A stretch of DNA of 64,000 bases from Maribacter sp. PR1 (lineage in GTDB: Bacteria > Bacteroidota > Bacteroidia > Flavobacteriales > Flavobacteriaceae): assembly GCF_028464145.1 (NCBI RefSeq), contig NZ_JAQPCG010000009.1, forward strand, positions 1-64,000, read 5' to 3'. Each line of letters opens with the position of its first letter. The first letter of the stretch is position 1. The position numbers and the translations under genes were made by a program. This document shows, one piece after another, positions 17,445 through 27,108 of the stretch. Under the pieces are notes generated by a model. That model had not been told where the DNA came from. It saw nothing but the letters and a program-made list of their open reading frames with translations, and made no database searches.

Positions 17445-20400
17445 ATGAATAAAAAATCAACATCCAACCCTAGTCTTACCGCTTTAATTACGGTCCTACT
17501 GGTGCTCTCCCCTTTTCTCAATACCATTTTGGAGGCAGTTCCCCCAAAGCGCAGGACACCCAGAAAGCATTTCAGAGTACAGCAGACCACCGTCACGGGT
17601 ACTATAACCAATCCCAACGATCAGCCTGTTCTTGGGGCCACCGTCCGCATTGCAGACTCCAATACCGGTACGGTAACGGACCTAAACGGTACCTATCGCC
17701 TACCCGCCCAAACCGGGGACGTGCTTGTCATTTCCGCTATAGGCTTTAAGACGGAACGGGTTACCGTAGGCCAACAACGGACCATAGACCTACAACTTTT
17801 CGAGGATATCACCCAATTAGAGGAAGTCACCCTAAACGCGGGCTACTATACGGTTTCTGAGCGGAAACGTACAGGAAGCATTGAAAAGGTGACCGCCGCG
17901 GACATTGAAAAACAGCCTGTATCCAATCCGTTAGCAGCCCTACAGGGGCGGATGACTGGGGTGTACATCCAGCAAAACACGGGACTTCCCGGCGGGGACT
18001 TTAACATACGTATTCGGGGCACCAACAGCCTTCGTCTCAATGGCAATGCTCCCTTGTATGTTGTAGACGGAGTTCCTTTTCCGTCCGCCTCCATTAAGGA
18101 TTCCCGAGTGTCATCCGCAACCGTCACTTCAAGTCCACTGAACAACATCAATCCTTTGGACATTGCCAGTATAGAAATACTCAAGGATGCGGATGCCACC
18201 GCCATTTACGGTTCCCGAGGAGCCAACGGCGTGGTGTTGATCACCACTAAAAAGGGAAGCAGCGGAACCGTTAAATTCAACGTGCATATGCAAACGGGAA
18301 CTGCTCGCATAGCCCATAAAATGGATTTGCTGAATACGGAGCAGTACCTACAAATGCGGGAGGAGGCCTTTGCCAACGATAACCTAACACCGACCCCGGC
18401 AAATGCACCTGACCTTACCGTCTGGGACAGAAACCGCCATACGGACTGGCAGGACCAGCTCCTCGGAGGCAATGCCTATATGAACAATGTCCAATTATCC
18501 GCCTCTGGGGGCAATGAACGGACAACCTTTCGGTTAGGGGGTGGTTTCCGTAACGAAACGACCATATTGCCGGGCTCTTTTGGTGTCAAAAAAATCAATG
18601 GTCTTATAAACCTTAACCATAAATCAACCGACAATAGGTTTACGGCATCCGCTTCTGCAAGCTTTGTACACAACCATTCGGATATGATGTCCGGCCTACT
18701 ACTATTTCCCGCGCTTAAGCTTGCACCAAATGCTCCAGAGCTTTACGATGAAGACGGGAACCTTAATTGGGCGGACAACACCTGGACCAATCCCTTGGCC
18801 GAACTGGAAAAGAAATACAAGAGCAACACGGGAAACCTCATCACCAACGCCAATCTTGCCTTTGAGCTGCTACCCGGTCTGGAATTAAGTTCAGGGATGG
18901 GGTACAACACCTTGTTTACCAAGGAATCCCAATTTACCCCATTGTCTTCCATACGACCGACATACAGGGCGTTTATTCCAAGATCGGCCAACCAAAATAC
19001 CAGTAGCATTAGCACATGGATTTGGGAACCCCAATTGAAATATAAAAGAAAATTTGGAAAGTTGGGGATGAACACCCTGCTTGGGGCCACCCTACAGAAA
19101 ACCACAAATCAGTTCTTTGTAATCAACGCCAAGGGTTTTAACAGCGATGCATTATTGGAAAATATGCAAGCGGCCACTACCCTTGAAGTTTATAAGGACA
19201 GTGAAACAAAATACAAATACCAGGCAATTTTTGCCCGCTTAAACTTTAGCTACGATGATACCTATTTTATAAACCTGACCGGTAGACGGGACGGGTCTTC
19301 CAGATTTGGTCCCGGCAAACAATATGGAAACTTCGGGGCCCTTGGTGCCGCTTGGATCTTCTCCAACGAAAAGCCTTTTGAGCAGGGTTCCGTGCTGAGT
19401 TTTGGAAAGCTACGTGGCAGTTATGGTACAACAGGAAGCGACCAAATAGGAGACTACCAATACCTCAACCTTTGGAGTCCGGTTGCTCAGCCCTACCAGG
19501 ACCAAACCGGACTCATCCCTTCCCGGTTGTACAATCCTAATTTTGGTTGGGAGACCAATATTAAAATGGAAGTGGCCCTGGACCTAGGCTTTTTTAACGA
19601 CCGGCTATTGTTCAGCTCCAATTTCTTTCAAAATAGATCCGGGAATCAGTTGGTTGGCCTTGCCCTCCCAGGGACTACGGGCTTCACTACCATACAGTCC
19701 AATTTACCGGCAACCGTCGAAAATACAGGATGGGAATTCCAACTGAATACCAAAAATGTGAGTTCCGACACTTTTCAATGGAACACCTCCATAAACCTTT
19801 CCGTTTTACGGAACAAGTTGTTGGAATATCCTGATTTGGAAGACTCGCCTTACGCAAATACCTACGTTATAGGGGAGCCCTTAAGTGTATTTAATGGTTA
19901 CAGGAACACGGGAGTGGATTCGGCAACGGGGGTGTACTCCTTTGAAGACGCGAACGGGGACGGCTTTCTCTCTTTTCCTGATGATGTACAAGTTCTAGGC
20001 AACCAATCGGTGGATTTCTTTGGGGGCATACAAAACTCGTTTCAGTTGGGCAATCTAGGTCTGGAATTCCTAATACAGGGAGTCAAACAAACAGGTTCCA
20101 GTGCAGAATTTTCATTTGATCCACCAGGATTTCAGTCCAACCAACCCACCCGTGTCCTGAACCGTTGGCAAAACGAAGAGGATGTTGCCCATGTTCAACG
20201 GTTCACCTCCACTTATAATGATGCCGCTTTTAAATATTATGACCTACTGGTTAGCGATTATACACTGGTCGATGCCTCCTTTCTTAGACTACGCAATGTT
20301 TCCATTGCATACGACGTGCCTCTTCCCGACAAGTCCAATATCGGGCTTCGACTATATCTCCAAGGACAAAATTTGGTCACCATCACAAACTATAAGGGTC

Positions 20401-20477
20401 TTGATCCAGAAAATCCAGGGGTGAATGAAATCCCTAATCTTAGGCAATACACCCTCGGACTTCAGTTAAATTTTTAA
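17445..20477 (+). CDS. SusC/RagA-family TonB-linked outer-membrane transporter
   Basis: The 1010-residue protein has an N-terminal hydrophobic segment (SLTALITVLLVLSPFLNTIL) and a carboxypeptidase-like domain (about 48-130: VTGTITNPNDQPVLGATVRI). The plug includes 'TGVYIQQNTGLPGGDFNIRI', 'APLYVVDGVPF' and 'ATAIYGSRGANGVVLITTKK', and the long barrel ends in 'LQLNF'. With SusD it forms a lidded importer for glycans or peptides. The SusD gene starts 5 bp downstream. No sugar hydrolases are adjacent; the third gene encodes an amidohydrolase, so a peptide-like or other non-glycan substrate is plausible. Confidence 0.93.
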   Translation: MNKKSTSNPSLTALITVLLVLSPFLNTILEAVPPKRRTPRKHFRVQQTTVTGTITNPNDQPVLGATVRIADSNTGTVTDLNGTYRLPAQTGDVLVISAIGFKTERVTVGQQRTIDLQLFEDITQLEEVTLNAGYYTVSERKRTGSIEKVTAADIEKQPVSNPLAALQGRMTGVYIQQNTGLPGGDFNIRIRGTNSLRLNGNAPLYVVDGVPFPSASIKDSRVSSATVTSSPLNNINPLDIASIEILKDADATAIYGSRGANGVVLITTKKGSSGTVKFNVHMQTGTARIAHKMDLLNTEQYLQMREEAFANDNLTPTPANAPDLTVWDRNRHTDWQDQLLGGNAYMNNVQLSASGGNERTTFRLGGGFRNETTILPGSFGVKKINGLINLNHKSTDNRFTASASASFVHNHSDMMSGLLLFPALKLAPNAPELYDEDGNLNWADNTWTNPLAELEKKYKSNTGNLITNANLAFELLPGLELSSGMGYNTLFTKESQFTPLSSIRPTYRAFIPRSANQNTSSISTWIWEPQLKYKRKFGKLGMNTLLGATLQKTTNQFFVINAKGFNSDALLENMQAATTLEVYKDSETKYKYQAIFARLNFSYDDTYFINLTGRRDGSSRFGPGKQYGNFGALGAAWIFSNEKPFEQGSVLSFGKLRGSYGTTGSDQIGDYQYLNLWSPVAQPYQDQTGLIPSRLYNPNFGWETNIKMEVALDLGFFNDRLLFSSNFFQNRSGNQLVGLALPGTTGFTTIQSNLPATVENTGWEFQLNTKNVSSDTFQWNTSINLSVLRNKLLEYPDLEDSPYANTYVIGEPLSVFNGYRNTGVDSATGVYSFEDANGDGFLSFPDDVQVLGNQSVDFFGGIQNSFQLGNLGLEFLIQGVKQTGSSAEFSFDPPGFQSNQPTRVLNRWQNEEDVAHVQRFTSTYNDAAFKYYDLLVSDYTLVDASFLRLRNVSIAYDVPLPDKSNIGLRLYLQGQNLVTITNYKGLDPENPGVNEIPNLRQYTLGLQLNF

Positions 20478-20482
20478 AACAT

Positions 20483-21979
20483 ATGATTATGAAATACTTC
20501 AAAAGCTTAATATCCATGGTAAGAAACTTACCATTGAATTTAACCCAAGGAAAAAATAGGCAAGGTTCCAAAGTTACTTCAAAACCCCTACAACAAAAGA
20601 AAATCCTTGCCTGTACGCTCCTTCTTGTCATTAGCGTTATGGCCTTTCTTGCTTCCTGTGAATCGATAGCAGTGGATGAGCCTACTTATTTGTTGTCAGA
20701 TACCTCCGTTTTTCAGGATGAAACTACAGCGGAATCTGCCGTAGTCGGCATCTATAGCCAAATTATGGGCGGAACCGCTTTTGCCAGTGGTGGTAGGCAA
20801 AGCGTTACCTATTTAAGTGGATTATCGGCCGACACCTTTACCAATTACTCCTTTCTGGCCGATGAAAACCAATTTTACACCAATGCTCTAAATGCCACTA
20901 ACAATACACTGGAGCAGTCTATATGGAACCAAGGGTACAACCATATTTATACGGCGAACAGTATTCTTGAAGGCCTGGCTAAGGCTACCGAGATTTCAGC
21001 GGATACAAAACAACGCTTGGAAGGGGAGGCTAAATTTATAAGGGCTTTTTTCAATTTCTATCTCGTTAATCTCTTTGGGGATATTCCTTTGGTAACCACT
21101 ACGGATTATTTAATTAACAGTACGATTTCCAGAAGCCCTGTTGCGGACATTTACGAGCAGATTATTGCTGATTTGGAAGATGCTGAAAAATACTTGCCCA
21201 GCGATTACTCCTTTTATTCCGGAATGCGCACAAGACCTACCCGTTTTGCAGCTAGTGCCCTATTGGCACGGACATTTTTATATACAGAACAATGGAGTAT
21301 GGCCGAACAGGAGGCCTCTAAACTTATAGGGGCCACAGATGTGTTTACCTTGGAAAGTGATTTGGACAATGTTTTTCTGGCTACCAGTAAAGAGGCAATT
21401 TGGCAATTGGCATCCATAGACGGGACACGGGATACCTGGGAAGGATACAATTTCATTTTGACCAATACACCACCAATCGCTGTAACCTTGGCGGATGGCT
21501 TTCTACAGAATTTTGGACCAAACGATTCCCGGTTGTTGCAATGGACCGGCCATATCACGGATGGAACCCAATCATACGGCTTTCCCTTTAAATATAAAAT
21601 AAGGGCCGGTGGGACGGGAAGCGAATTTTCGATGGTACTTCGCCTCGCGGAACAATATCTGATACGTGCCGAAGCAAGGGCCATGTTGGGAAATCTTCCA
21701 AATGCCCTAGCAGACCTGAACACCATTCGTACCCGTGCAGGGGTTGCTAATATCCAGGCAAGCGAGATTCCAGAATTTAGCGATTTACTTATGGAAGAAA
21801 GACATTTAGAACTCTTTGCGGAATGGGGACATCGATGGCTGGACTTGAAAAGAACCGGAAGGGCGAATACTGTTTTGTCGCCCTTAAAGCCGGATTGGCA
21901 GGAAACGGACGTCCTATACCCCATCCCCCAACAGGAAATACAAACCAACCCAAACCTCTCCCAAAACCCCGGTTACTAA
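20483..21979 (+). CDS. SusD/RagB-family substrate-binding lipoprotein
   Basis: The 498-residue protein has an unusually long N-terminus (about 45 residues) before its hydrophobic signal and lipobox ('VISVMAFLASC'). The SusD_RagB body has typical motifs: 'FRAFFNFYLVNLFGDIPLVT' (starting with IR in place of FR), 'AEARAMLGNLPNALADLNTI' and the C-terminal 'EERHLELFAEWGHRWLDLKR'. It is the surface lid that binds substrate for the SusC channel encoded 5 bp upstream. The long leader suggests that a later start is possible, but no good alternative ATG precedes the hydrophobic core. Confidence 0.92.
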   Translation: MIMKYFKSLISMVRNLPLNLTQGKNRQGSKVTSKPLQQKKILACTLLLVISVMAFLASCESIAVDEPTYLLSDTSVFQDETTAESAVVGIYSQIMGGTAFASGGRQSVTYLSGLSADTFTNYSFLADENQFYTNALNATNNTLEQSIWNQGYNHIYTANSILEGLAKATEISADTKQRLEGEAKFIRAFFNFYLVNLFGDIPLVTTTDYLINSTISRSPVADIYEQIIADLEDAEKYLPSDYSFYSGMRTRPTRFAASALLARTFLYTEQWSMAEQEASKLIGATDVFTLESDLDNVFLATSKEAIWQLASIDGTRDTWEGYNFILTNTPPIAVTLADGFLQNFGPNDSRLLQWTGHITDGTQSYGFPFKYKIRAGGTGSEFSMVLRLAEQYLIRAEARAMLGNLPNALADLNTIRTRAGVANIQASEIPEFSDLLMEERHLELFAEWGHRWLDLKRTGRANTVLSPLKPDWQETDVLYPIPQQEIQTNPNLSQNPGY

Positions 21980-21994
21980 TAATTGTAAAATCAT

Positions 21995-24985
21995 ATGAAA
22001 ACTATTCACATATGTATGCTAATATTGGGCGTCCTGAATTCTTGTAATGCGCAGTTGGGCCAAGGGAATTTTTACCGAGACAGTTTGCCTTTAAGTCCAG
22101 AACGTTTTTTTACTATCAGGACGGATGAAGGCACCTGTATGGATTTGGACATTTCACCCGATGGAAGGCAACTGTTGTTTACCCTCTTAGGAAACGTTTT
22201 TATCTTGCCCAGCACAGGGGGAAAAGCTGTTCAATTGACCAAGGGTCTATCTTGGGACAGGCATCCTAAATGGTCTCCGGATGGGCATAAAGTGGCATTC
22301 CTGAGTGATGGTACGGGTACTGAGAACATTTGGGTCATGAACCTCGATGGATCTGAAAAGCACGTTATTTCCAATGAGGGTCTAAATTCGTTTATTAGCG
22401 GTTTTAAATGGTCAGGTCCCGAAAATAAGATTGAGGCGAATGGTTTCAATTATGACCCAAACGGGATTAAAAAACCAGAGTCCAAAAATATATCAACATC
22501 CATATACCCTTTGCTTCAAGACTTGGAAATTCCCTACAGCAAAGCCATTGTATCCCCGGACAGGGAGTGGTTGGCCTATATAAACCTAAAGGTTTGGAAT
22601 GAACGCAAAGATGGCAACAACGAGCTCAAGTTACGAAACTTAAATACCGGCGAGGAGCGCTGTTTGGTCTGTCCAATAGACCAGTGGCGGGAAAACTGGG
22701 AGCAATTTACATTTTCCAAGGATTCGAAGACCTTATGGATTGGTTATGGGGGTAAAATACATCGTATAGATATTGCTACGGGGGCTAATCTAATAATTCC
22801 CTTTACTGCCGACATTCAAGTCGAAATGGGACCTCCCATAAATCACGTGTTTTCAATAAACAACAATGATGATAAGGTTTCCTATATCCAAAGTGGACAT
22901 CTTTCCCCAGATGGCAAAAACTATGTATTTAGCGCACTTTCCCAACTGTACACGATGGAACTACCTCATGGGAAACCTAAATTATTGGTAGATCAGACTA
23001 TAGGTCAGTTCGCGCCAAAATATTCCCCAGATGGGTCAAAGATAGCCTATATCACTTTTGAAAAGGACACCATTGGCAACCTTTGGGTAGTCTCCGCAGA
23101 TGGGGGCCTGCCCAAAAAATTAACCAGTTCGGTAGGATTTTACCAACAACCCAATTGGTCGCCAAACGGCAAATGGATATCCATAGTGAAGGCTAGGGAA
23201 CCTTATAACATTGTTAGCTCATCCAAAAATACTGGTCAATTAATGTTGTTCTCCAGCGAAGGAAAAATGTCGAAAACTCTACTGGATAGCGTTGAAATCA
23301 ACCATGCAGCGAACTTTGTAACCGGTGGAAAAGAAATATCTTTTGTGACCCGTAGCAGGGCATCATACCTTAAGGAATTAAAAACGATGGACCTGGAGTC
23401 CGGAAAAACCACCATCCAAGCCCATGTGGACCATTTTGCCAAGGAGGTATCCCTTGCTCCTGATGGACGGCATGTGATATATCGAATTGGCCACAGTTTG
23501 TATGTATCCGATATTTCCCTTCAAACGGATTTCATTCCAACATTGGACCGTGGTGCCAAAAAGGGACAAATTGTAAAGGTCAACCCAATTCTTGGAGGGC
23601 ATGGGGCGCAATGGACAAAAGACGGCAAAAGTTTTTATTATATATCCAAATCCAATATACTTAAATCTTCCTTGTTCGAGATAAGCTCGATTCTTGATGT
23701 ATCAAATTCACTGGATACATGCATAGGGGCCAACAAAAAGCAGGTAGTTCCCCCGGTCACCTTGGCAAAGATCGTACTCCCGTTCAAAAAAAAAGTAGGC
23801 GAGGGTATACTGGCATTAATGGGTGCAAGGATAATCACCATGGACGATATTGGAATCATAGAAAACGGTACACTTTTAATCAAGGATGGCCGAATCATGG
23901 ATATAGCCAGTTCGGATAGTCTATCCATACCACTAAATGCACTGAAAATCGATGTTAGGGGTAAGACCCTTATCCCAGGTCTTATAGATATGCATGCCCA
24001 TAACCATCCCCCTGAAAACTTTTTCCCATCGGAATGGTGGGCTTTCAATGAAAATATCAATTTTGGGGTAACGACTGTAAGAGAGCTCAATGCACCATTA
24101 AACCAACTAGGTTATGCACAATTAATAGCTTCTGGCAGGGAAAAGGGCCCACGACCGTTTGGTTCAATAGCAATTGCCTCCGACCAATTCCAAATCTCCT
24201 CTCTAGAAGAAGCCCGGTTTTTAGCCCGTACGGAAAAGGCAAATAGTGCATTATTCCTCAAGGTTCATGATGCCTATTCAAGAAAAGAAAGGCAGTATTT
24301 GGCCATTGCCGCTAAAGAGGAAGGTTTAAATATTACCGGACATGCGTCACCCATAAATCTATATGGCATTTATAATCTATCCATGATTCTGGACGGGTTT
24401 ACAGGTCGGGAGCATAAAACGGGCAATGGCCGTTTATATGACGATGTAGGGCAGCTATCCACCGTTTCAAAGATTTGCCACACCCCTACCCTAATTACTA
24501 ATTCCGGGGATTTCAGCCCTATACAATACCGCTATACATCGTTATTAAATTATCAACCCATAAAAGGTTTGGACTACGTTGCCGAGGATAATACAAAAAA
24601 AGCTATTGGCAATAAAAATCTGATGGGTAAGGACTCAAGAGGTATGTACTATGCCAAGAATTTAGCGGAACTTTTTAAACGCGGGGTATCTATTACGGCG
24701 GGGTCACATGGGGACTATCCCGGGTTAGAGTTGCATTGGGAACTTTGGTTACTAAAACAGGGTGGGCTTTCTGCTTATGACGCGCTATGCATGGCCACCA
24801 TTCGTGCGGCGGAAGGATTAGGTTTACAAAATGATTTAGGGTCCCTTAAAAAAGGAAAAATAGCGGACTTGCTAGTCTTGGAAAAAGACCCTTTACGGGA
24901 TATCAAGAATACCTTAACTATCGAGTCCACAATAAAGAATGGTGTCATTTATAAGGTGCAACGAGGTCTAATGGAAAAAGAATAA
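21995..24985 (+). CDS. TolB-like beta-propeller / amidohydrolase fusion enzyme
   Basis: The 996-residue protein starts with a lipoprotein-like signal (MKTIHICMLILGVLNSCNAQ). Residues of about 40-560 carry WD40-like TolB repeats ('DISPDGRQLLFTLLGNVFIL', 'HPKWSPDGHKVAFLSDG', 'PKYSPDGSKIAYIT'). From about 600 there is an imidazolonepropionase-like amidohydrolase domain: 'GTLLIKDGRIMDIA', metal motif 'LIDMHAHNH', 'GHASPINLYG', 'TAGSHGDYPG' and the closing 'GSLKKGKIADLLVLEKDP'. It probably hydrolyses an amide or cyclic-amide bond outside the cytoplasm on the substrate taken up by SusCD. It follows SusD by 15 bp. Confidence 0.88.
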   Translation: MKTIHICMLILGVLNSCNAQLGQGNFYRDSLPLSPERFFTIRTDEGTCMDLDISPDGRQLLFTLLGNVFILPSTGGKAVQLTKGLSWDRHPKWSPDGHKVAFLSDGTGTENIWVMNLDGSEKHVISNEGLNSFISGFKWSGPENKIEANGFNYDPNGIKKPESKNISTSIYPLLQDLEIPYSKAIVSPDREWLAYINLKVWNERKDGNNELKLRNLNTGEERCLVCPIDQWRENWEQFTFSKDSKTLWIGYGGKIHRIDIATGANLIIPFTADIQVEMGPPINHVFSINNNDDKVSYIQSGHLSPDGKNYVFSALSQLYTMELPHGKPKLLVDQTIGQFAPKYSPDGSKIAYITFEKDTIGNLWVVSADGGLPKKLTSSVGFYQQPNWSPNGKWISIVKAREPYNIVSSSKNTGQLMLFSSEGKMSKTLLDSVEINHAANFVTGGKEISFVTRSRASYLKELKTMDLESGKTTIQAHVDHFAKEVSLAPDGRHVIYRIGHSLYVSDISLQTDFIPTLDRGAKKGQIVKVNPILGGHGAQWTKDGKSFYYISKSNILKSSLFEISSILDVSNSLDTCIGANKKQVVPPVTLAKIVLPFKKKVGEGILALMGARIITMDDIGIIENGTLLIKDGRIMDIASSDSLSIPLNALKIDVRGKTLIPGLIDMHAHNHPPENFFPSEWWAFNENINFGVTTVRELNAPLNQLGYAQLIASGREKGPRPFGSIAIASDQFQISSLEEARFLARTEKANSALFLKVHDAYSRKERQYLAIAAKEEGLNITGHASPINLYGIYNLSMILDGFTGREHKTGNGRLYDDVGQLSTVSKICHTPTLITNSGDFSPIQYRYTSLLNYQPIKGLDYVAEDNTKKAIGNKNLMGKDSRGMYYAKNLAELFKRGVSITAGSHGDYPGLELHWELWLLKQGGLSAYDALCMATIRAAEGLGLQNDLGSLKKGKIADLLVLEKDPLRDIKNTLTIESTIKNGVIYKVQRGLMEKE

Positions 24986-25067
24986 AAGGATTCAAAATAA
25001 GTTTTTGATTTAGCTATTTACCTGTCCGGTGCGTTTTCATAGCAATACTGGGCAGGTATAAATCAAA

Positions 25068-26129
25068 TTATGGCTTTAATCGATATGTAACCAAGTGATT
25101 TTGATAGAGAGCAAAAACAGTTTGGTCTACAATTTGAAAATAACGCAATGTTCTATTTTGATATTTGGGGATATAGAAACTATATTGGTAAATTCCTTTT
25201 TCTGTAGTGTATACGTCAATAACGGAATTATTGGCAAAGGAATCCCAAGATTCGTTATCCGCTTTTATGGAAGAATTCACATAAAGTTTAGAACCAAAAA
25301 CACAACTTCTACGATTTACTTTGGTAGGGGGTTTACCAAAGGTCCTTTCCCGGCCCGAATTGATGTGCACCAGTTCTATCTGGGCTTTGGAAATAGTGTC
25401 TATGGTTTTCGAAACATAGCGTTCCCGCAATAGCGTATCCAGGCTTATTATTTGGTTCCTGTAATAAAAAATGTGTATGATCTGTTCCCTATCCCTATCA
25501 ATATGAAGCATACCATCACAACAAAATATTCCATCAACCTGCCTTTTAAATGTAAAGGTTGGTGATACCTGCTTATGCCTATTTTTAAGGGTCAGTTTGG
25601 TTTCACTCCTTTCAAGTTGCAAGGTTTTAAACAAGGTTGAATTTTTGGATATGCCATAGAAATCATCAAATGAAAATCCATCATATGCAGTTACTTTGAA
25701 GTTGTCGGAAATCAGACTCCCTCTCAACACAATCCCTGCTGGTCCTTCGTGCATATATATCGCAGGAGAATCTATGTAAACCTTCAATCGGGCTGCATTG
25801 AACCTTGGGTATTTCGTTGAAACTTGAAATTTTAGATTAAAGTGGGTCGTATCCCTTAAGTCGATATCCGCCATTAATATATGTGCCGGAGCCTCCCTAT
25901 GGCTCAAGAAAAGATTCTTGTTTGTATTTCCGGCAATATAATACCCATCAAACCCTAAATCCAACACCATTGAAACGGATAATATAAAATTCTTAGTTTC
26001 AAATCTGCGAACAAAACCATTCTTTTCTTGGGACCTCCGAGTATTTATCATAAAAAGGACCAAAGGAAGCGAAGTTCCAATAACAACGCTAGCACACAGA
26101 ACTACCAAGGGTTTTGAATAAGTTTTCAT
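25068..26129 (-). CDS. Membrane-anchored hypothetical protein of the DUF6520/MauE cluster
   Basis: The 353-residue protein has an N-terminal hydrophobic anchor (LVVLCASVVIGTSLPLVLFM) and an extracytoplasmic, beta-rich body with recurring 'F/Y-x-I-x-T' strands (for example 'EQIIHIFYYRNQIISLDTLL', 'KYQNRTLRYFQIVDQTVFAL'). This suggests a propeller-like fold. I do not recognise a named family. It follows the DUF6520 gene on the same strand, with a strong hairpin between them, and converges with the amidohydrolase gene. Similar proteins near MauE/DoxX genes are common in Flavobacteriia, but the role is unknown. Confidence 0.75.
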   Translation of the reverse strand: MKTYSKPLVVLCASVVIGTSLPLVLFMINTRRSQEKNGFVRRFETKNFILSVSMVLDLGFDGYYIAGNTNKNLFLSHREAPAHILMADIDLRDTTHFNLKFQVSTKYPRFNAARLKVYIDSPAIYMHEGPAGIVLRGSLISDNFKVTAYDGFSFDDFYGISKNSTLFKTLQLERSETKLTLKNRHKQVSPTFTFKRQVDGIFCCDGMLHIDRDREQIIHIFYYRNQIISLDTLLRERYVSKTIDTISKAQIELVHINSGRERTFGKPPTKVNRRSCVFGSKLYVNSSIKADNESWDSFANNSVIDVYTTEKGIYQYSFYIPKYQNRTLRYFQIVDQTVFALYQNHLVTYRLKP

Positions 26130-26152
26130 TGTAAACTTTTAGTTATAATAAA

Positions 26153-26177
26153 TAGGCCCCAAGTAATTTGGGGCCTA
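26153..26177 (-). terminator. Strong hairpin after the DUF6520 gene
   Basis: Perfect 10-bp arms TAGGCCCCAA/TTGGGGCCTA enclose a 5-nt loop 11 bp past the DUF6520 stop. On the minus strand it is followed by a T-rich stretch (TTTATTATAA). It may act as a partial terminator that lowers expression of the downstream 353-residue protein or protects the short upstream mRNA. Confidence 0.65.
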
Positions 26178-26187
26178 GATCAACTAA

Positions 26188-26478
26188 TCAAGGATCTCTA
26201 CGTAAAGGGGTGGACTGATCCGCATCAAAAATCTGATGGAGACCGGCTTCTCCCGGAACAGGAAGTAAACATAGATCTGTATCAGTTACCGGGTTACATG
26301 CAACTTGCATTTGCCTCCACGGTTGATTTGGAATCTTGTAATACCCTATTTGGGCCATTTCCTCGGTATTGGAAGATGCGATTGTTGATACATCAACTTC
26401 TGGTGCCTGGGTAACAAAAGCGCTCCCTACGGCAAACACGATGACAGCAAAAGCTATCGTTAAACTGGATTTTTTCAT
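26188..26478 (-). CDS. DUF6520 family small secreted protein
   Basis: The 96-residue protein starts with a secretion signal (MKKSSLTIAFAVIVFAVGSA). The mature part has two cysteines ('MQVACNPVTDTDLCLLPVPG'), which fits DUF6520, a family of small exported proteins in Flavobacteriia. The function is not known; the paired cysteines could form one disulfide. The neighbouring MauE/DoxX-like membrane protein upstream on the same strand (88 bp away) could be its redox partner, by analogy with MauE in methylamine dehydrogenase maturation. That link is inference. Confidence 0.78.
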   Translation of the reverse strand: MKKSSLTIAFAVIVFAVGSAFVTQAPEVDVSTIASSNTEEMAQIGYYKIPNQPWRQMQVACNPVTDTDLCLLPVPGEAGLHQIFDADQSTPLRRDP

Positions 26479-26565
26479 GATTATAAATTATTATAAGTTT
26501 TCCCTACTCTTTTTTTTCAGGTTTTCGGGTTCCCCTGACCTTATTGCGCAATAAAATATCGTTCC

Positions 26566-27009
26566 TTAATCGAATCTTGTTTTTTTAAGCCTATAGTCAC
26601 TGATAAGAATAGCAAATACGGCCATCAGGACGAATGAAAGATTGAAAATGAGATGTTCCTCCCAACCTAGGCTTTCCAGAATCCCTCCACACGAGCAGGG
26701 TATGTTTTCAGTGAAATAAAGAATCAGTATGATATAGGTCGTAAACCCCACCATTAAAACCAATGAAGCATATAGACTCAAAAAATGAAACCTTGGTACC
26801 AATAACATAGCGGAAACCAACAACTCCGATAAGGGGACCACCCAAACAAGCCAATCCGCTGTTAATGAAAGAACCGGAGATTTGCCTATTTGTACTTTGA
26901 AATCTTGGAAGTCCAAGAACTTGCTTGTTGCAGTATAAAGAAATAGTACTACAAAAAGCATTTTAATAAAAAATGCGCTCTTGGGAATATACTTTTTAGA
27001 TGAAATCAT
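26566..27009 (-). CDS. MauE/DoxX-like redox-associated membrane protein
   Basis: The 147-residue protein has four predicted transmembrane segments (FFIKMLFVVLFLYTA; LVWVVPLSELLVSAMLLV; LYASLVLMVGFTTYIILILY; LIFNLSFVLMAVFAILI) and a 'IPCSCGGILESLGW' loop with a Cys-x-Cys pair. This is the usual MauE/DoxX arrangement in Bacteroidota. MauE-type proteins are linked to disulfide formation in exported proteins. It leads the cluster containing the DUF6520 protein and the 353-residue anchored protein. Confidence 0.82.
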   Translation of the reverse strand: MISSKKYIPKSAFFIKMLFVVLFLYTATSKFLDFQDFKVQIGKSPVLSLTADWLVWVVPLSELLVSAMLLVPRFHFLSLYASLVLMVGFTTYIILILYFTENIPCSCGGILESLGWEEHLIFNLSFVLMAVFAILISDYRLKKTRFD

Positions 27010-27108
27010 TTCCTTTGAATTGATACCATAAAAGTAACGGAGTACAATTAACCCTTGCGAATAATAAATTGACTTACAGGTATTTAATAGAAAATGTATA
27101 GATTAATC

